Assembly (NCBI GenBank): GCA_905216195.1
Contig: CAJMSX010000017.1
Coordinates: forward strand, 1-62,437
DNA: 62,437 nucleotides
Direction of reading: 5' to 3'
DNA from: an uncultured bacterium
GTDB taxonomy: Bacteria; Bacteroidota; Bacteroidia; Bacteroidales; Marinifilaceae
Under the pieces are notes generated by a model that was not told the origin of the DNA, made no database searches, and worked only from the letters and a program-made list of their open reading frames with translations. Position 1 is the stretch's first letter. Every line of letters begins with the position of its first letter. The position numbers and the translations under genes are program-made. This document shows positions 53,345 to 61,484 of the stretch, piece by piece.

Positions 53345-53944
53345 ATGCGGATAACACAGAAAGATCATCGGAACGAAAAAATAGTGCGAAGTAAGCTCTC
53401 CGTGAAGATGGTGTTGTTGGGCTTACTCAACGTCGGTTGCTGTTTCCTGCTCGGAAAATTTTTATACTACGGACTTGAAAACAGTTTTGCCGGGAAAATG
53501 TATGAAAACTGGTGGCTGGATTTTTTTCTTCCCCTCCTGTTTGTGGGGGCGGTCGGTTTGGCATGTCTGTTTATGCTGTTCTTTGTGCTCATTTGCTTTA
53601 AATACCGCATCGTTGTAGACACCTCGTTGCGGACGCTGACGGCTTTTTCCCTCTTGCATCCGAAAGGGGTGAGCCTGAAACTGGATGATTATACGGGTTA
53701 TTATGTCCGGACGAAGACCACGCGCGCCCCGGTGGACGGGTATATGATCCGGGGGCGTCAGGAGGTGTGCTACCTGGTGCATCCGCAGAAGCGCCCGAGG
53801 CAGATCATGAGCAGTATGGCCTACCGGAATTATGGGCAGTGGAAAGAGGCTCTGGGATTGCCGGAAGTAACGGAGCAGGGCATTCCCCTTGTTTTCAGGG
53901 GACAGGCGGCAGGCAGGGAAAGGATAAAGAAAAAGGATATTTAA
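53345..53944 (+). CDS. Small membrane protein of unknown function
   Basis: A 199-residue protein with two membrane segments (VLLGLLNVGCCFLLGKFLYY, about residues 23-42, and LLFVGAVGLACLFMLFFVL, about 63-81), then a soluble C-terminal half beginning YRIVVDTSLRTLTAF. No family is recognised. The soluble part looks like a beta-rich PH-like domain following two helices, a layout often called bacterial PH or DUF, but this is speculation. The next gene starts 33 bases later in the same direction, also membrane-anchored, so the pair may be co-transcribed. The end is basic (RERIKKKDI). Confidence 0.6.
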   Translation: MRITQKDHRNEKIVRSKLSVKMVLLGLLNVGCCFLLGKFLYYGLENSFAGKMYENWWLDFFLPLLFVGAVGLACLFMLFFVLICFKYRIVVDTSLRTLTAFSLLHPKGVSLKLDDYTGYYVRTKTTRAPVDGYMIRGRQEVCYLVHPQKRPRQIMSSMAYRNYGQWKEALGLPEVTEQGIPLVFRGQAAGRERIKKKDI

Positions 53945-53977
53945 CAGGAAAATGAATTACTTAAATTATTATCAGAT

Positions 53978-54457
53978 ATGACAGCTATAGCTTTTATTTT
54001 ACAGGCCATTATTGCCCTAATCCTGATCATTTATCTGGTGCTCAGGCTGATCCAGGCATTCGGGAACAACAGGAAATGGAAAGTACTGGAACCTGCGCTG
54101 ATGGAAGGTATCGAAAAATCACTGGGGCAAAAGATCGTATTCAAAACCCTGCAGAATGCCCTTCCTTCGCCGGAAGCCGATGCCCGGCAAGCCTCCTTGT
54201 TGTGGCTGGCATTCACCGCCGAATACGTTGTATTTGTGATCAGGGATGAAATAACTGAAGGCAGAGGGGATGACGTTTTTATGGCGAGGAAAAGAGACAC
54301 TTCGATCATGCGGATAGACAGGTATAAGGCGGAATTTGAAGTTAAAAACAAAGATACTTCGGAGGTTTCCAAGCTCATCCTCATGGTCAATCGTTCCCGC
54401 TATGAGTTGTTGACTCAGTATATTCCCGAGAAGCGCGGCAACGTAAGCCGGTTTTAA
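53978..54457 (+). CDS. Small membrane-anchored protein of unknown function
   Basis: A 159-residue protein with one N-terminal helix (IAFILQAIIALILIIYLVLRLI, split as IAFILQAIIAL and ILIIYLVLRLI, residues 4-25) and a soluble domain of about 125 residues with alternating beta-strand pattern (YVVFVIRDEI, YKAEFEVKN, KLILMVNRSRYELL). No family is recognised. It may pair with the gene 33 bases upstream. The 185-base gap that follows, up to the convergent gene at 54643, holds no clear terminator. Confidence 0.6.
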   Translation: MTAIAFILQAIIALILIIYLVLRLIQAFGNNRKWKVLEPALMEGIEKSLGQKIVFKTLQNALPSPEADARQASLLWLAFTAEYVVFVIRDEITEGRGDDVFMARKRDTSIMRIDRYKAEFEVKNKDTSEVSKLILMVNRSRYELLTQYIPEKRGNVSRF

Positions 54458-54642
54458 CCCGCAAGGACGTATCCTCCGGGCTATTTTCGGTGAAGTCTCT
54501 CTTTCCGTTTCACGTCTTCCGGTTCCCGGTTTGTTCCTGCATTCCGTCCGTGTCCGGGGCTGGCTTTGTCCGGGGAAAGTACCTTACCTCCGTCCCCGCA
54601 GGCTAACTGATCCGAAATCCGGGTTGATCCGAAGCTTTCGAT

Positions 54643-56853
54643 TTATAATCCGGTGAATATCACAGGTATACTCAACCGCATCGCCACACTTTGACTTCCG
54701 GCTGTTGCCGGAGTACACCGTAAGCGGTAAAGTCCGTCGACCACCACTTCTGCCAAAGCCGGGTGGGAAGAATGGAGGATTTCTATTTTGCTGATAGAAC
54801 CGTCTGCCTCTATCGTCACTTCGACATTTACCTTTCCCCCGATTCCCTGCTCGATTAACTCCTGAGGACGCTGCATGATACGTGCGATTACGTTCTGCAT
54901 CATGTCGGGACGTCCGCTTGCCGGATCGAGAAAGCCGGCAATTTGAAAATCTTCCACATATCCGGTCTGATCGTTGTTTACGCCATCGGCCGGTGCGCGG
55001 TTTCCGAGGTCTTTGACCGCTGCCGCACGCCGGAGCAAGATGCTCGATGCGTATTGCACGCCCATTTTCAGATGTTTCCGGATGTAGTCCTCAAATCCAT
55101 GCCGCACCTCCTGGACATCGAGCAGACGTCCGGTGGCACGGGTGGTATCGATTTGCGGCAGATCGCAGGCGGCGCAGGAGCGATAAAGCCCGAATGCATC
55201 TAGGCCGTAATCGAAAGCGGTGCTGTAAGCCGTACCCTTTTCTTTTGCCTTTTCGGACGCCTGATGTAAGGCCTCGGTCAGTTCCGTCAGATCGGCGTCC
55301 GGAGAATAAAGCGATTTTGCCTGTTCTCCTGCTTTTTTCTCAGCTTTTGCGAACAGTTCCTTGCAGGTACATATTCCCAGTTCAAATCCCTTCAAAAGCA
55401 CTTCCTGTCTCTCGGGGAAATGGAAAAACGAGAGGAAATTCTCCATCTGGGGATCCTTCATCAGACGTTCTGCCTGTACGACGCCTACGGCATAGGAAAT
55501 CCGGTCGTTGGGGACGAGTAGGGCATCCCGCTCTTGCGCCGTGAGCCGGTATCCTTCTTTCAGTTCTCCCGGAGCACCTTTGATGTCGGGATATTCGAAT
55601 TTGCCGATAGCCGTTGTGAACACCGGAGCAGAAGTATTCATGTACTTAAAGCTGGTACGATACAATTTGTCGGAGAGTTCGGTGTACAACGTTTCGTTGA
55701 CAGTTTTTTCTGTCGGTTTCCCGGAAGCCGGGGTGTAGATTCTGGCTGAGGCGAGTATTTTTTTCCGGGTAGAATCGACGGGCATATACAATATCAGCGT
55801 ATCTCCGGTCATTCCTGACTCAAAGCGTTTACCCCGGGTGGTTGGTTCGTTTTCATGTTCTTCTTCGGCGTTCATAAAGTTCCTGATGGTCGATTCCAGG
55901 TTGTCGGGGTCGATTCCCTTTTTCTTCAGCCACTGCCTGAATGTGATCCCTTTCTCTTCGTCGCTATACTCCAACATATCTTTCAGACTTCCGGTCATCG
56001 ATAAGGAAGAGGACGGTTTCCACCAGGAGCCGCCCCGCCGGTAGAGATATTCCAACTCATCGAGCTGTTCGAGAATTTCCGGACCGGCAGAGATGACAAA
56101 TCCCTTGTCGTCTGTTTTTTCAAGTCTCAGTGTTTTGTCGCCCAGTGATATTTGTTTTGCTCCGTCCTTTGCCGCTGCTATAGGAATTTCCACCCATTCA
56201 TATTCCTGCGGGCCGTAAAGCAGGAAATCGATGTGTCCCGCAGACAATTCGGAATAGGGACAGGTCAGCGGCAGCTCGAAACCAAACCAGACTTCGAGCC
56301 TGCCGTCTTGCAGTTTTTTCCCTTCCTGCACTTTCAACGCATCTTCACCGATAAACACATCGTTACCGTTCTTGTCAGTAAGGTGAAGCCGAATATCGGT
56401 TTCAAGTTCGTTGAATCCTTCTTTGGAAAACCCGGTCCGGTTTCCATCCGCATCCGTATGATAATGGTTTTCCCGCAAGCCGAATGACATTTTCGTGCCG
56501 AACCCGCCGCTACCGTCCGTATAGCTCCGGAAAACGATACGGCACGCCCGGGGATCATCTTCAACGGCCTCCATCGTCACATGGCCGAATCCCCGGATGA
56601 ATTGAGTAAAGTCCCGGTAATCATCCTTGTTCCTTTTCATCCATTCGTCCCAAGGCAATGTTGTAACTTCCTGAGGACCGGAAACAGCCAATTCGTCAAG
56701 TCCGTCGAATATTTTCCCCGTCTCCATGCGATAGAAGGTTTCGAGTCCCTGCATGGCCTGTTCTTTCTCATCCTTTGTCATTTTCTTATTGTTTTGTGCC
56801 CCTACTCCGAGTGCCAGACCTGTCAGCAGGGCGGTAAGTAAAATGTGTTTCAT
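54643..56853 (-). CDS. Periplasmic protein with a C-terminal TonB domain; otherwise unknown
   Basis: A 736-residue protein with a signal peptide (HILLTALLTGLALGVGAQ) and no membrane anchor. The last 90 residues (VNVEVTIEADGSISKIEILH, then RCTPATAGSQSVAMRLSIPV) form a TonB C-terminal domain like that of energy transducers, but the helix and proline-rich linker of real TonB are absent. A middle segment (NDRISYAVGVVQAERLM, then LLKGFELGI, about residues 455-500) resembles the N-terminal dimerisation domain of FKBP-type isomerases; this is weak. The first 350 residues are unrecognised. It is followed on the same strand, upstream, by two lipoprotein genes. Confidence 0.7.
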   Translation of the reverse strand: MKHILLTALLTGLALGVGAQNNKKMTKDEKEQAMQGLETFYRMETGKIFDGLDELAVSGPQEVTTLPWDEWMKRNKDDYRDFTQFIRGFGHVTMEAVEDDPRACRIVFRSYTDGSGGFGTKMSFGLRENHYHTDADGNRTGFSKEGFNELETDIRLHLTDKNGNDVFIGEDALKVQEGKKLQDGRLEVWFGFELPLTCPYSELSAGHIDFLLYGPQEYEWVEIPIAAAKDGAKQISLGDKTLRLEKTDDKGFVISAGPEILEQLDELEYLYRRGGSWWKPSSSLSMTGSLKDMLEYSDEEKGITFRQWLKKKGIDPDNLESTIRNFMNAEEEHENEPTTRGKRFESGMTGDTLILYMPVDSTRKKILASARIYTPASGKPTEKTVNETLYTELSDKLYRTSFKYMNTSAPVFTTAIGKFEYPDIKGAPGELKEGYRLTAQERDALLVPNDRISYAVGVVQAERLMKDPQMENFLSFFHFPERQEVLLKGFELGICTCKELFAKAEKKAGEQAKSLYSPDADLTELTEALHQASEKAKEKGTAYSTAFDYGLDAFGLYRSCAACDLPQIDTTRATGRLLDVQEVRHGFEDYIRKHLKMGVQYASSILLRRAAAVKDLGNRAPADGVNNDQTGYVEDFQIAGFLDPASGRPDMMQNVIARIMQRPQELIEQGIGGKVNVEVTIEADGSISKIEILHSSHPALAEVVVDGLYRLRCTPATAGSQSVAMRLSIPVIFTGL

Positions 56854-56868
56854 GGTTGAATATTTAAA

Positions 56869-57495
56869 TCATTCACCTCCCCATTTTCTTTTGTCGAAAA
56901 CGGAGTTCAGCCAGGCGTTGAGGATTTCGTTCCTGTTTCCCGTATCGGTATAATTTATAGACACTTCGATATATTTGTTACCCATCAGACCCATATACAA
57001 TAGCCCGTATATATTTTTATTTGCCGGATATGGCAGAAAGCAATGATAGGAATAAGTCCGGAATTCTATACCATCAATAATTTCTTTTCTTACCGGGGAT
57101 AGGCTAACGATTTCAGCAGGGGGCCGCACGCTGCTCATTGCCTCCCTGTTGGAGGCCATGATTTCTTCCAATTCTTCTGTAGTGCCGTTTGTAGGGTGAT
57201 AAATACAGGAACGAAAGGTGTTTGCCGCTTCCTTTTTTAGTGAGATCAGAAATGAAGCCCGGGGCAGGGATAGCTGTATGTCAAAATATCTTTGTGCTTT
57301 ATTCACATCTTCGTTCTCTATTTTCGGGGTAAGCTCCCATCCGAGAGGAATCGTCATTTTCCATCCCGCGGAATCGCTGATGTACGTATTGTTTTCTATC
57401 CGCCCTTCATCGAAGTAGGCAGACCTGTCTTCCCCGCTCCGGCAGGAAACGGATAACAACAGGATACCTGCCAGTGCTATTCTGTTTATTCTCAT
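56869..57495 (-). CDS. Lipoprotein of unknown function
   Basis: About 208 residues from the ATG at 57495; an upstream ATG at 57516 would put MLEKKSP before the signal. The signal NRIALAGILLLSVSC has a lipobox cysteine. The mature part starts polar, then has GWKMTIPLGWELTP, a segment like PsbP/DUF1795-type stress or lipoprotein domains, and ends NAWLNSVFDKRKWGGE. The overall layout (one alpha/beta domain that begins with a hydrophobic strand around a PxGW motif) fits such proteins, but I cannot name the family. The stop lies 15 bases before the 736-residue protein gene, so the two probably form an operon. Confidence 0.65.
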   Translation of the reverse strand: MRINRIALAGILLLSVSCRSGEDRSAYFDEGRIENNTYISDSAGWKMTIPLGWELTPKIENEDVNKAQRYFDIQLSLPRASFLISLKKEAANTFRSCIYHPTNGTTEELEEIMASNREAMSSVRPPAEIVSLSPVRKEIIDGIEFRTYSYHCFLPYPANKNIYGLLYMGLMGNKYIEVSINYTDTGNRNEILNAWLNSVFDKRKWGGE

Positions 57496-57598
57496 AGGAC
57501 TCTTTTTCTCAAGCAATCAAACATTCTTTTTCCGTTCCTGCAACTTATGATGATAACGTACGGTTTCCTTATCCTTATGCTTTCCGTAAAGCAGTATG

Positions 57599-58009
57599 TT
57601 ACTTGCCGGCTTCCCATTCAATCAGTTTATAGCTGACGACCAGCGAATCTTTTCCGAAGACAATCAGCAGGTCTTTCCCTTTGGAGGGGTCAATATCCAG
57701 GAATTTATACTCCACGTCTATTTCGTAAAGCAGCCGGGGTACAGAGTCGTCCGAAACCACCCCGTTTGAAGAATTCCGGTAATGCGATTCTCCCAAAAGG
57801 TCCACTACCTCCCGGTAGGTCATTCCTGCCTTCAGACGGTTGTTCACGACATCCGCGGCCATATATTTCCGGGAATAGTAATGCCCGTCCCATTCGTTCC
57901 AGCCTTTCCGGTCGAACGGCACAGCGCGGTTGCCGGTACAGCCCGTTTGCAAGCTGACCCATACTGCCCATACGAGAATCCACCTGTTTTTGCCGGATAG
58001 TATGCCCAT
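57599..58009 (-). CDS. Small BamE/OmlA-like lipoprotein
   Basis: A 136-residue lipoprotein: membrane-like signal ILVWAVWVSLQTGC with lipobox cysteine near residue 24. The segment NNRLKAGMTYREVVDLLGES (about residues 56-75) matches the SmpA/OmlA (BamE-like) motif L-x-x-GM-T-x-x-x-V-x-x-x-LG. Many Bacteroidota lipoproteins carry this motif without being the Bam subunit. The 103-base gap to the next lipoprotein gene on the same strand makes an operon possible. Confidence 0.65.
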   Translation of the reverse strand: MGILSGKNRWILVWAVWVSLQTGCTGNRAVPFDRKGWNEWDGHYYSRKYMAADVVNNRLKAGMTYREVVDLLGESHYRNSSNGVVSDDSVPRLLYEIDVEYKFLDIDPSKGKDLLIVFGKDSLVVSYKLIEWEAGK

Positions 58010-58165
58010 GTTTAATAACTCCTCATTTGGTTTTGACGCGTCCTTCTGGTTACGTTAGTCCGCTGAGGCGAAGATAATCATTTTTGCGGTGTCCTGCTGC
58101 CGGATCGCTCTTTTTATAGCACTTTACCCCCGTCCCCGGGTGTTATTTTCGGATAACAATTGGGA

Positions 58166-58196
58166 ATAGTCCGCTATATTTGTTCTTGCGGACTAT
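58166..58196. repeat. Dyad enclosing a -7-like TATATTTG upstream of the TA-like pair
   Basis: ATAGTCCGC (58166-58174) and GCGGACTAT (58188-58196) are perfect complements. The 13-base loop begins with TATATTTG (58175-58182), a match to the Bacteroidota -7 element. No TTG lies at standard spacing, so it may be an operator or an RNA hairpin rather than a promoter. Confidence 0.6.
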
Positions 58197-58224
58197 CCAG
58201 GGACTAACTTTTTTCAGATAAAAC

Positions 58225-58255
58225 TTGTGGGTTATAAAATTATAACCTATATTTG
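58225..58255 (+). promoter_or_regulatory. Promoter with an 18-base palindromic operator for the TA-like pair
   Basis: TTG at 58225-58227, a 20-base spacer, and TATATTTG at 58248-58255. The spacer contains a perfect dyad GGTTATAA-AA-TTATAACC (58230-58247) ending exactly at the -7 element, where a bound repressor would block the promoter. The antitoxin-like gene product has a helix-turn-helix and is the obvious candidate repressor (inference). Confidence 0.75.
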
Positions 58256-58276
58256 TGTGTATCTAAAACTAACGTT

Positions 58277-58516
58277 ATGCCAACACTATTGATTTTATTC
58301 GGACTTCGATTCTATTTTTATACACGTGACCATGAGCCGATGCATATACACGTTGAAAGCAGCGACGGTATGGCAAAGTTTGAAATCAGGGATGAAATCC
58401 GGTTAATTGAAAATAACGGATTAAAACCGAAGGATCTGAAACTGGCAGAAAGTATATTGGAGGAAAATCTGGAAAATTTCCGGGAAAGTTGGATGAAGGT
58501 ATTCGGTTCTAAATAA
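58277..58516 (+). CDS. DUF4160-family small protein (toxin-like partner)
   Basis: 79 residues from the ATG at 58277; an upstream in-frame start at 58253 would overlap the -7 element. The segment FYFYTRDHEPMHIHVESSDG followed by MAKFEIRDE is the DUF4160 signature. DUF4160 genes are regularly found directly before a DUF2442 gene, and the pair has been proposed as a toxin-antitoxin module; I know of no proven activity to cite. The partner gene starts immediately after this stop, with no gap. A well-formed promoter and operator lie upstream. Confidence 0.85.
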   Translation: MPTLLILFGLRFYFYTRDHEPMHIHVESSDGMAKFEIRDEIRLIENNGLKPKDLKLAESILEENLENFRESWMKVFGSK

Positions 58517-58939
58517 ATGATGAAGATGGAGATGACAGTTAAAAGATTATGGTTTGAGGATGAAAAGATCTTTATTGAGACGGAGGATGGAAAAGTCCTC
58601 TGGCAGTCTCTTTTGTGGTATCCGCGCTTAAAAAATGCCACGGAAGAGGAACGTAGCGCTTACCGGACTAATCGCTTTGGAATTCGGTGGGAAAGCATAG
58701 ATGAGGACGTATCTTTTGAGAGCTTTACCTATGACCAGCCTGAACCTCAGGGAATCAGCCGCCTGTTTCTGACACATCCGGAGCTGAATGCATCGGCAGT
58801 GGCTCGCCGGCTGGGAATGAAACAAAGTTTGCTGGCCCAATATATTAATGGAACCAAAAAGCCTTCTCTGGAGAGGGAAAGGTTAATTGTGGATGAAATC
58901 CGGAAGATCGGCCGGGAATTATCAAGTGTGGGTGTGTAG
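58517..58939 (+). CDS. DUF2442-family protein with C-terminal helix-turn-helix (antitoxin/repressor-like)
   Basis: A 140-residue protein. The N-terminal part (VKRLWFEDEKIFIETEDGKV, then WYPRLKNATEEERSAY and WESIDEDVSFESF) matches DUF2442. The C-terminal 50 residues hold an XRE-type helix-turn-helix (NASAVARRLGMKQSLLAQYI, then NGTKKPS). Many DUF2442 proteins lack such a DNA-binding domain; here it suggests autoregulation at the 18-base dyad 58230-58247. It is translationally coupled to DUF4160 with a 0-base gap. Alternative start ATGs lie at 58520 and 58526. Confidence 0.85.
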   Translation: MMKMEMTVKRLWFEDEKIFIETEDGKVLWQSLLWYPRLKNATEEERSAYRTNRFGIRWESIDEDVSFESFTYDQPEPQGISRLFLTHPELNASAVARRLGMKQSLLAQYINGTKKPSLERERLIVDEIRKIGRELSSVGV

Positions 58940-58949
58940 CTGGCCGGGA

Positions 58950-59445
58950 TTACCATGCCTGTTTATTTTCGCGGAACAGTTCCTGTGCTTCCTCCTGTCC
59001 TTGCCGCGCGGCGAGACGGAACCAGCGGAACGCCTCTTTATCGTTCCGCTCCGCACCTTCGCCACGGATATAACAATGTACTGCCAGGTATTGGGCATAG
59101 GTATCTCCCTGTTCCGCTGCTTTGAGGAACCATTTCAGCGCTTCCCGTCGGTCGGCATCAAAACCATGGGAACCGTTGTAATAAAACGCACCGATACTGA
59201 TCTGGCACTGTACATGCTCTCCCTCTGCCGCCTTGCGGAACCACCGGATGGCCAGCGAATCGTTCTGCTCCACCCCGTTGCCGAGCGTATAGCAGACTCC
59301 TACTTCATGTTGTGCCCGTACGCCCCCTTGTCCGGCCTTGAGTAACCACAATCCGAATACTGCGCCGGCGGGGGAGTCCTCCGGTCTGGCCGTTTCTTCA
59401 GCTGGTCAATATAATCGTATATAATAGCGGTATAATCTGTTTCAT
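58950..59445 (-). pseudogene. Sel1-repeat lipoprotein gene split by a frameshift
   Basis: The main frame (58950 to about 59403) encodes about three Sel1 (TPR-like) repeats: QHEVGVCYTLGNGVEQNDSL, AIRWFRKAAEGEH, ALKWFLKAAEQGDTYAQYLA and AFRWFRLAARQGQEEAQELF. It has no ATG at its start, only a TTG at 59351. Just upstream a lipoprotein-type signal MKQIIPLLYTIILTS begins at an ATG (59445) and stops at 59398. Joining them by a one- or two-base change near 59400 would give a signal, lipobox and the residues EETARPEDSPAGAVFGLWLL. Either a genuine frameshift inactivated the gene or the base call is wrong. Confidence 0.65.
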
Positions 59446-59735
59446 ATTCTTTCAATTATCCTGTCCCGTGGATAGGGAAAATAAGGAACGGTAACAAGGA
59501 TAGTGTATTTAGGTATATAAATAGCCTGCGGGGACGTGTCTTTGGGGTTATTTCCGGGGAACTCGTTTTATTTTAGTACTTTATCTTTCCTCGGAAGTAC
59601 AGGGAAAAATGAAAATTAATCAAGGTTTTTTGAAGGTTTATAAAACAATTTTTCCCAAATTGCCGGGTGAAAGGGAGGGGAAGTCCGGTTTCCGGCATAG
59701 AGAGTTCAAATAGATTTATTTAAAATTTAAACAAT

Positions 59736-60182
59736 ATGAGTTGGGATGTAAGTTTGGTGAAGACCGAAACGAATCGAGAGGCCAGTCCGGAAGAAATTGA
59801 AAATCCGCTGTCGATTGCAACGAAAACCGAAGTTCATGCCTGGTTGCGGCAGAAGTATCCGGAAGCGGATTTTACAAATCCGAACTGGCCGGTGGTGTTT
59901 GGGGAGAATTATTCAGTGGAGGTTATGCTGGAGGAAGGAGAGGAACAGAACGATATTATGCTGACGATCCGGGGAGATGAAGCTCCTTACGACCTGATTG
60001 AAAGCATGTGTCAGGCGTTTGGCTGCCGGGCAGTGGATACGGGAACGGGCGGATTTCTGGAAGGTCCCGAAACGTCTTCGTTCGAAAGCTGGAAAGATCT
60101 CCGGGACGAGGTGAAGGCGGAATATGAAGCTCCCCGTGAAAGCTGGTTCCGCAAGTTGATGGGATGGTTTTCGGGTAGGTAA
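59736..60182 (+). CDS. Small soluble protein of unknown function
   Basis: A 148-residue protein, acidic, without signal or membrane segment (begins MSWDVSLVKTETNREASPEE). The C-terminal RESWFRKLMGWFSGR is amphipathic and basic. No family is recognised. Predominantly alternating strand/helix pattern with several tryptophans (NPNWPVVFGENYSVEVMLEE). The next small membrane-protein gene begins 31 bases downstream in the same direction, so the two may be expressed together. Codon use is like the neighbouring genes. Confidence 0.6.
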   Translation: MSWDVSLVKTETNREASPEEIENPLSIATKTEVHAWLRQKYPEADFTNPNWPVVFGENYSVEVMLEEGEEQNDIMLTIRGDEAPYDLIESMCQAFGCRAVDTGTGGFLEGPETSSFESWKDLRDEVKAEYEAPRESWFRKLMGWFSGR

Positions 60183-60213
60183 ACCCTTTTTCTGATGTTT
60201 TAAAATAACAGCC

Positions 60214-60579
60214 ATGTCTAAAACGCTTCTTGTTTATCTGACCGAAAGTGTGTTGTTGCTGCCTGTTCCGCTGTATTGCATTTATCAGGAATTGTGGGGG
60301 ACGGGGAGTGGCTGGTTGTCCGGCATCGGTTATGTGCTGGCGGTTCCTTTGCTGGCCCTGTATGTGGGGTCGTTTCATGGGCTGGCGGCTCCGTTGTATA
60401 CCAATGGGTGGTATTATTATGCCGTTTCTTTTCTGTTGACCGGATTGCTTTGCTGGCTGGGGTTAGCCTGGGCGGATGGGGCCTCTGTCTATAGCAGGGA
60501 AACCTGGCCTATCGTTCTGGGCATATCCGCTGTCCTGGGACTGACCGGGCTTATTCCTGCTGCTATTCTCCGGGGATAA
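60214..60579 (+). CDS. Small four-helix membrane protein of unknown function
   Basis: A 121-residue, very hydrophobic protein with about four membrane segments (ESVLLLPVPLYCIYQ, GYVLAVPLLALYVGSFHGL, YYYAVSFLLTGLLCWLGLA and WPIVLGISAVLGLTGLIPA). No functional motif. It follows the 148-residue soluble protein by 31 bases. Its GC content and glycine-tryptophan-rich coding resemble the upstream gene, not the AT-richer genes that follow. Confidence 0.6.
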   Translation: MSKTLLVYLTESVLLLPVPLYCIYQELWGTGSGWLSGIGYVLAVPLLALYVGSFHGLAAPLYTNGWYYYAVSFLLTGLLCWLGLAWADGASVYSRETWPIVLGISAVLGLTGLIPAAILRG

Positions 60580-60666
60580 CTACCGCGCGCTGAAAGCAGG
60601 AAACGACCGAAAATCAAGGGGCTGTGGGCTACCCTATTTGCGTAAGATCAATTTAATATTAAAACA

Positions 60667-61464
60667 ATGAATACGGATTTTGATTATTTAGAAATAAACC
60701 GGAAGTCCTGGAACAGCAGGGTAGATGTGCATCTGAAATCTGACTTTTACGATGTCGAAGGCTTTTTGAAAGGGAAATCCTCTCTCCATGATATAGAATT
60801 GAACCTACTTGGAGATATAAAGGGTAAATCCATTCTGCATTTGCAATGCCATTTCGGACAAGATACTATTTCGCTGGGCAGACTTGGTGCAAATGTGACA
60901 GGTGTCGATTTATCGGATAAGGCGATAGATCGTGCAAAAATATTAGCCGGGAAAATGAATGTTGATGCAACTTTTATCTGCTGTGATATTTATGATCTGC
61001 CCGCTTGTTTGAATGGACGATTCGACATCGTATTTACAAGCTATGGAGTGATTAATTGGTTACCTGACATGAAGAAGTGGGCCGGGATGATTTCAAATTA
61101 TCTGAAACCAAACGGGAAGTTTATATTGGTGGAGTTTCATCCGGTTTTGTGGATGTTCGGTGATGACTTTAAAAGCATTGAATATAATTACTTTAACTCC
61201 GGTGCAATCCGGGAAATTCAGGAGGGAAGCTATACCGACGGAGAAAACGGTTTGTTGCAGGAAGATGTAACGTGGAATCATAGTTTGAGTGAGGTGATAA
61301 ACAGCCTTATACAAAGTGGACTCATCCTGTCTTCTTTTGATGAATTTGATTATTCGCCCTATAATTGTTTTCCCCAAACAGTAGAATGTGAACCCGGCAA
61401 ATATAGGATAAAACATTTGTGTAATAATATTCCGATGGTCTATTCTATAATAGCTACAAAATAA
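60667..61464 (+). CDS. Class I SAM-dependent methyltransferase
   Basis: A 265-residue protein. Motif I is ILHLQCHFGQDTISLGRLGA with an acidic tip in VTGVDLSDKAI (about residues 57-88). Motif II/IV lies in FDIVFTSYGVINWLPDMKKW. This is a stand-alone small-molecule methyltransferase of the UbiE/COQ5-like type, and the substrate is unknown. Its start follows 87 bases after the small membrane protein, and the GNAT gene lies 20 bases on, so it probably heads a two-gene unit. The sequence is AT-richer than the genes before it. Confidence 0.85.
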   Translation: MNTDFDYLEINRKSWNSRVDVHLKSDFYDVEGFLKGKSSLHDIELNLLGDIKGKSILHLQCHFGQDTISLGRLGANVTGVDLSDKAIDRAKILAGKMNVDATFICCDIYDLPACLNGRFDIVFTSYGVINWLPDMKKWAGMISNYLKPNGKFILVEFHPVLWMFGDDFKSIEYNYFNSGAIREIQEGSYTDGENGLLQEDVTWNHSLSEVINSLIQSGLILSSFDEFDYSPYNCFPQTVECEPGKYRIKHLCNNIPMVYSIIATK

Positions 61465-61484
61465 GAAAGATTGGTATAATAGAT

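Noticed and set aside
54458..54642. G/C-rich runs (GTCCCCG, CCGGGG) considered as further REP copies
   Set aside because: They share only short G/C runs with the RAYT core and lack the CAATTG part; similar runs at 58130 and 59530 also fail.
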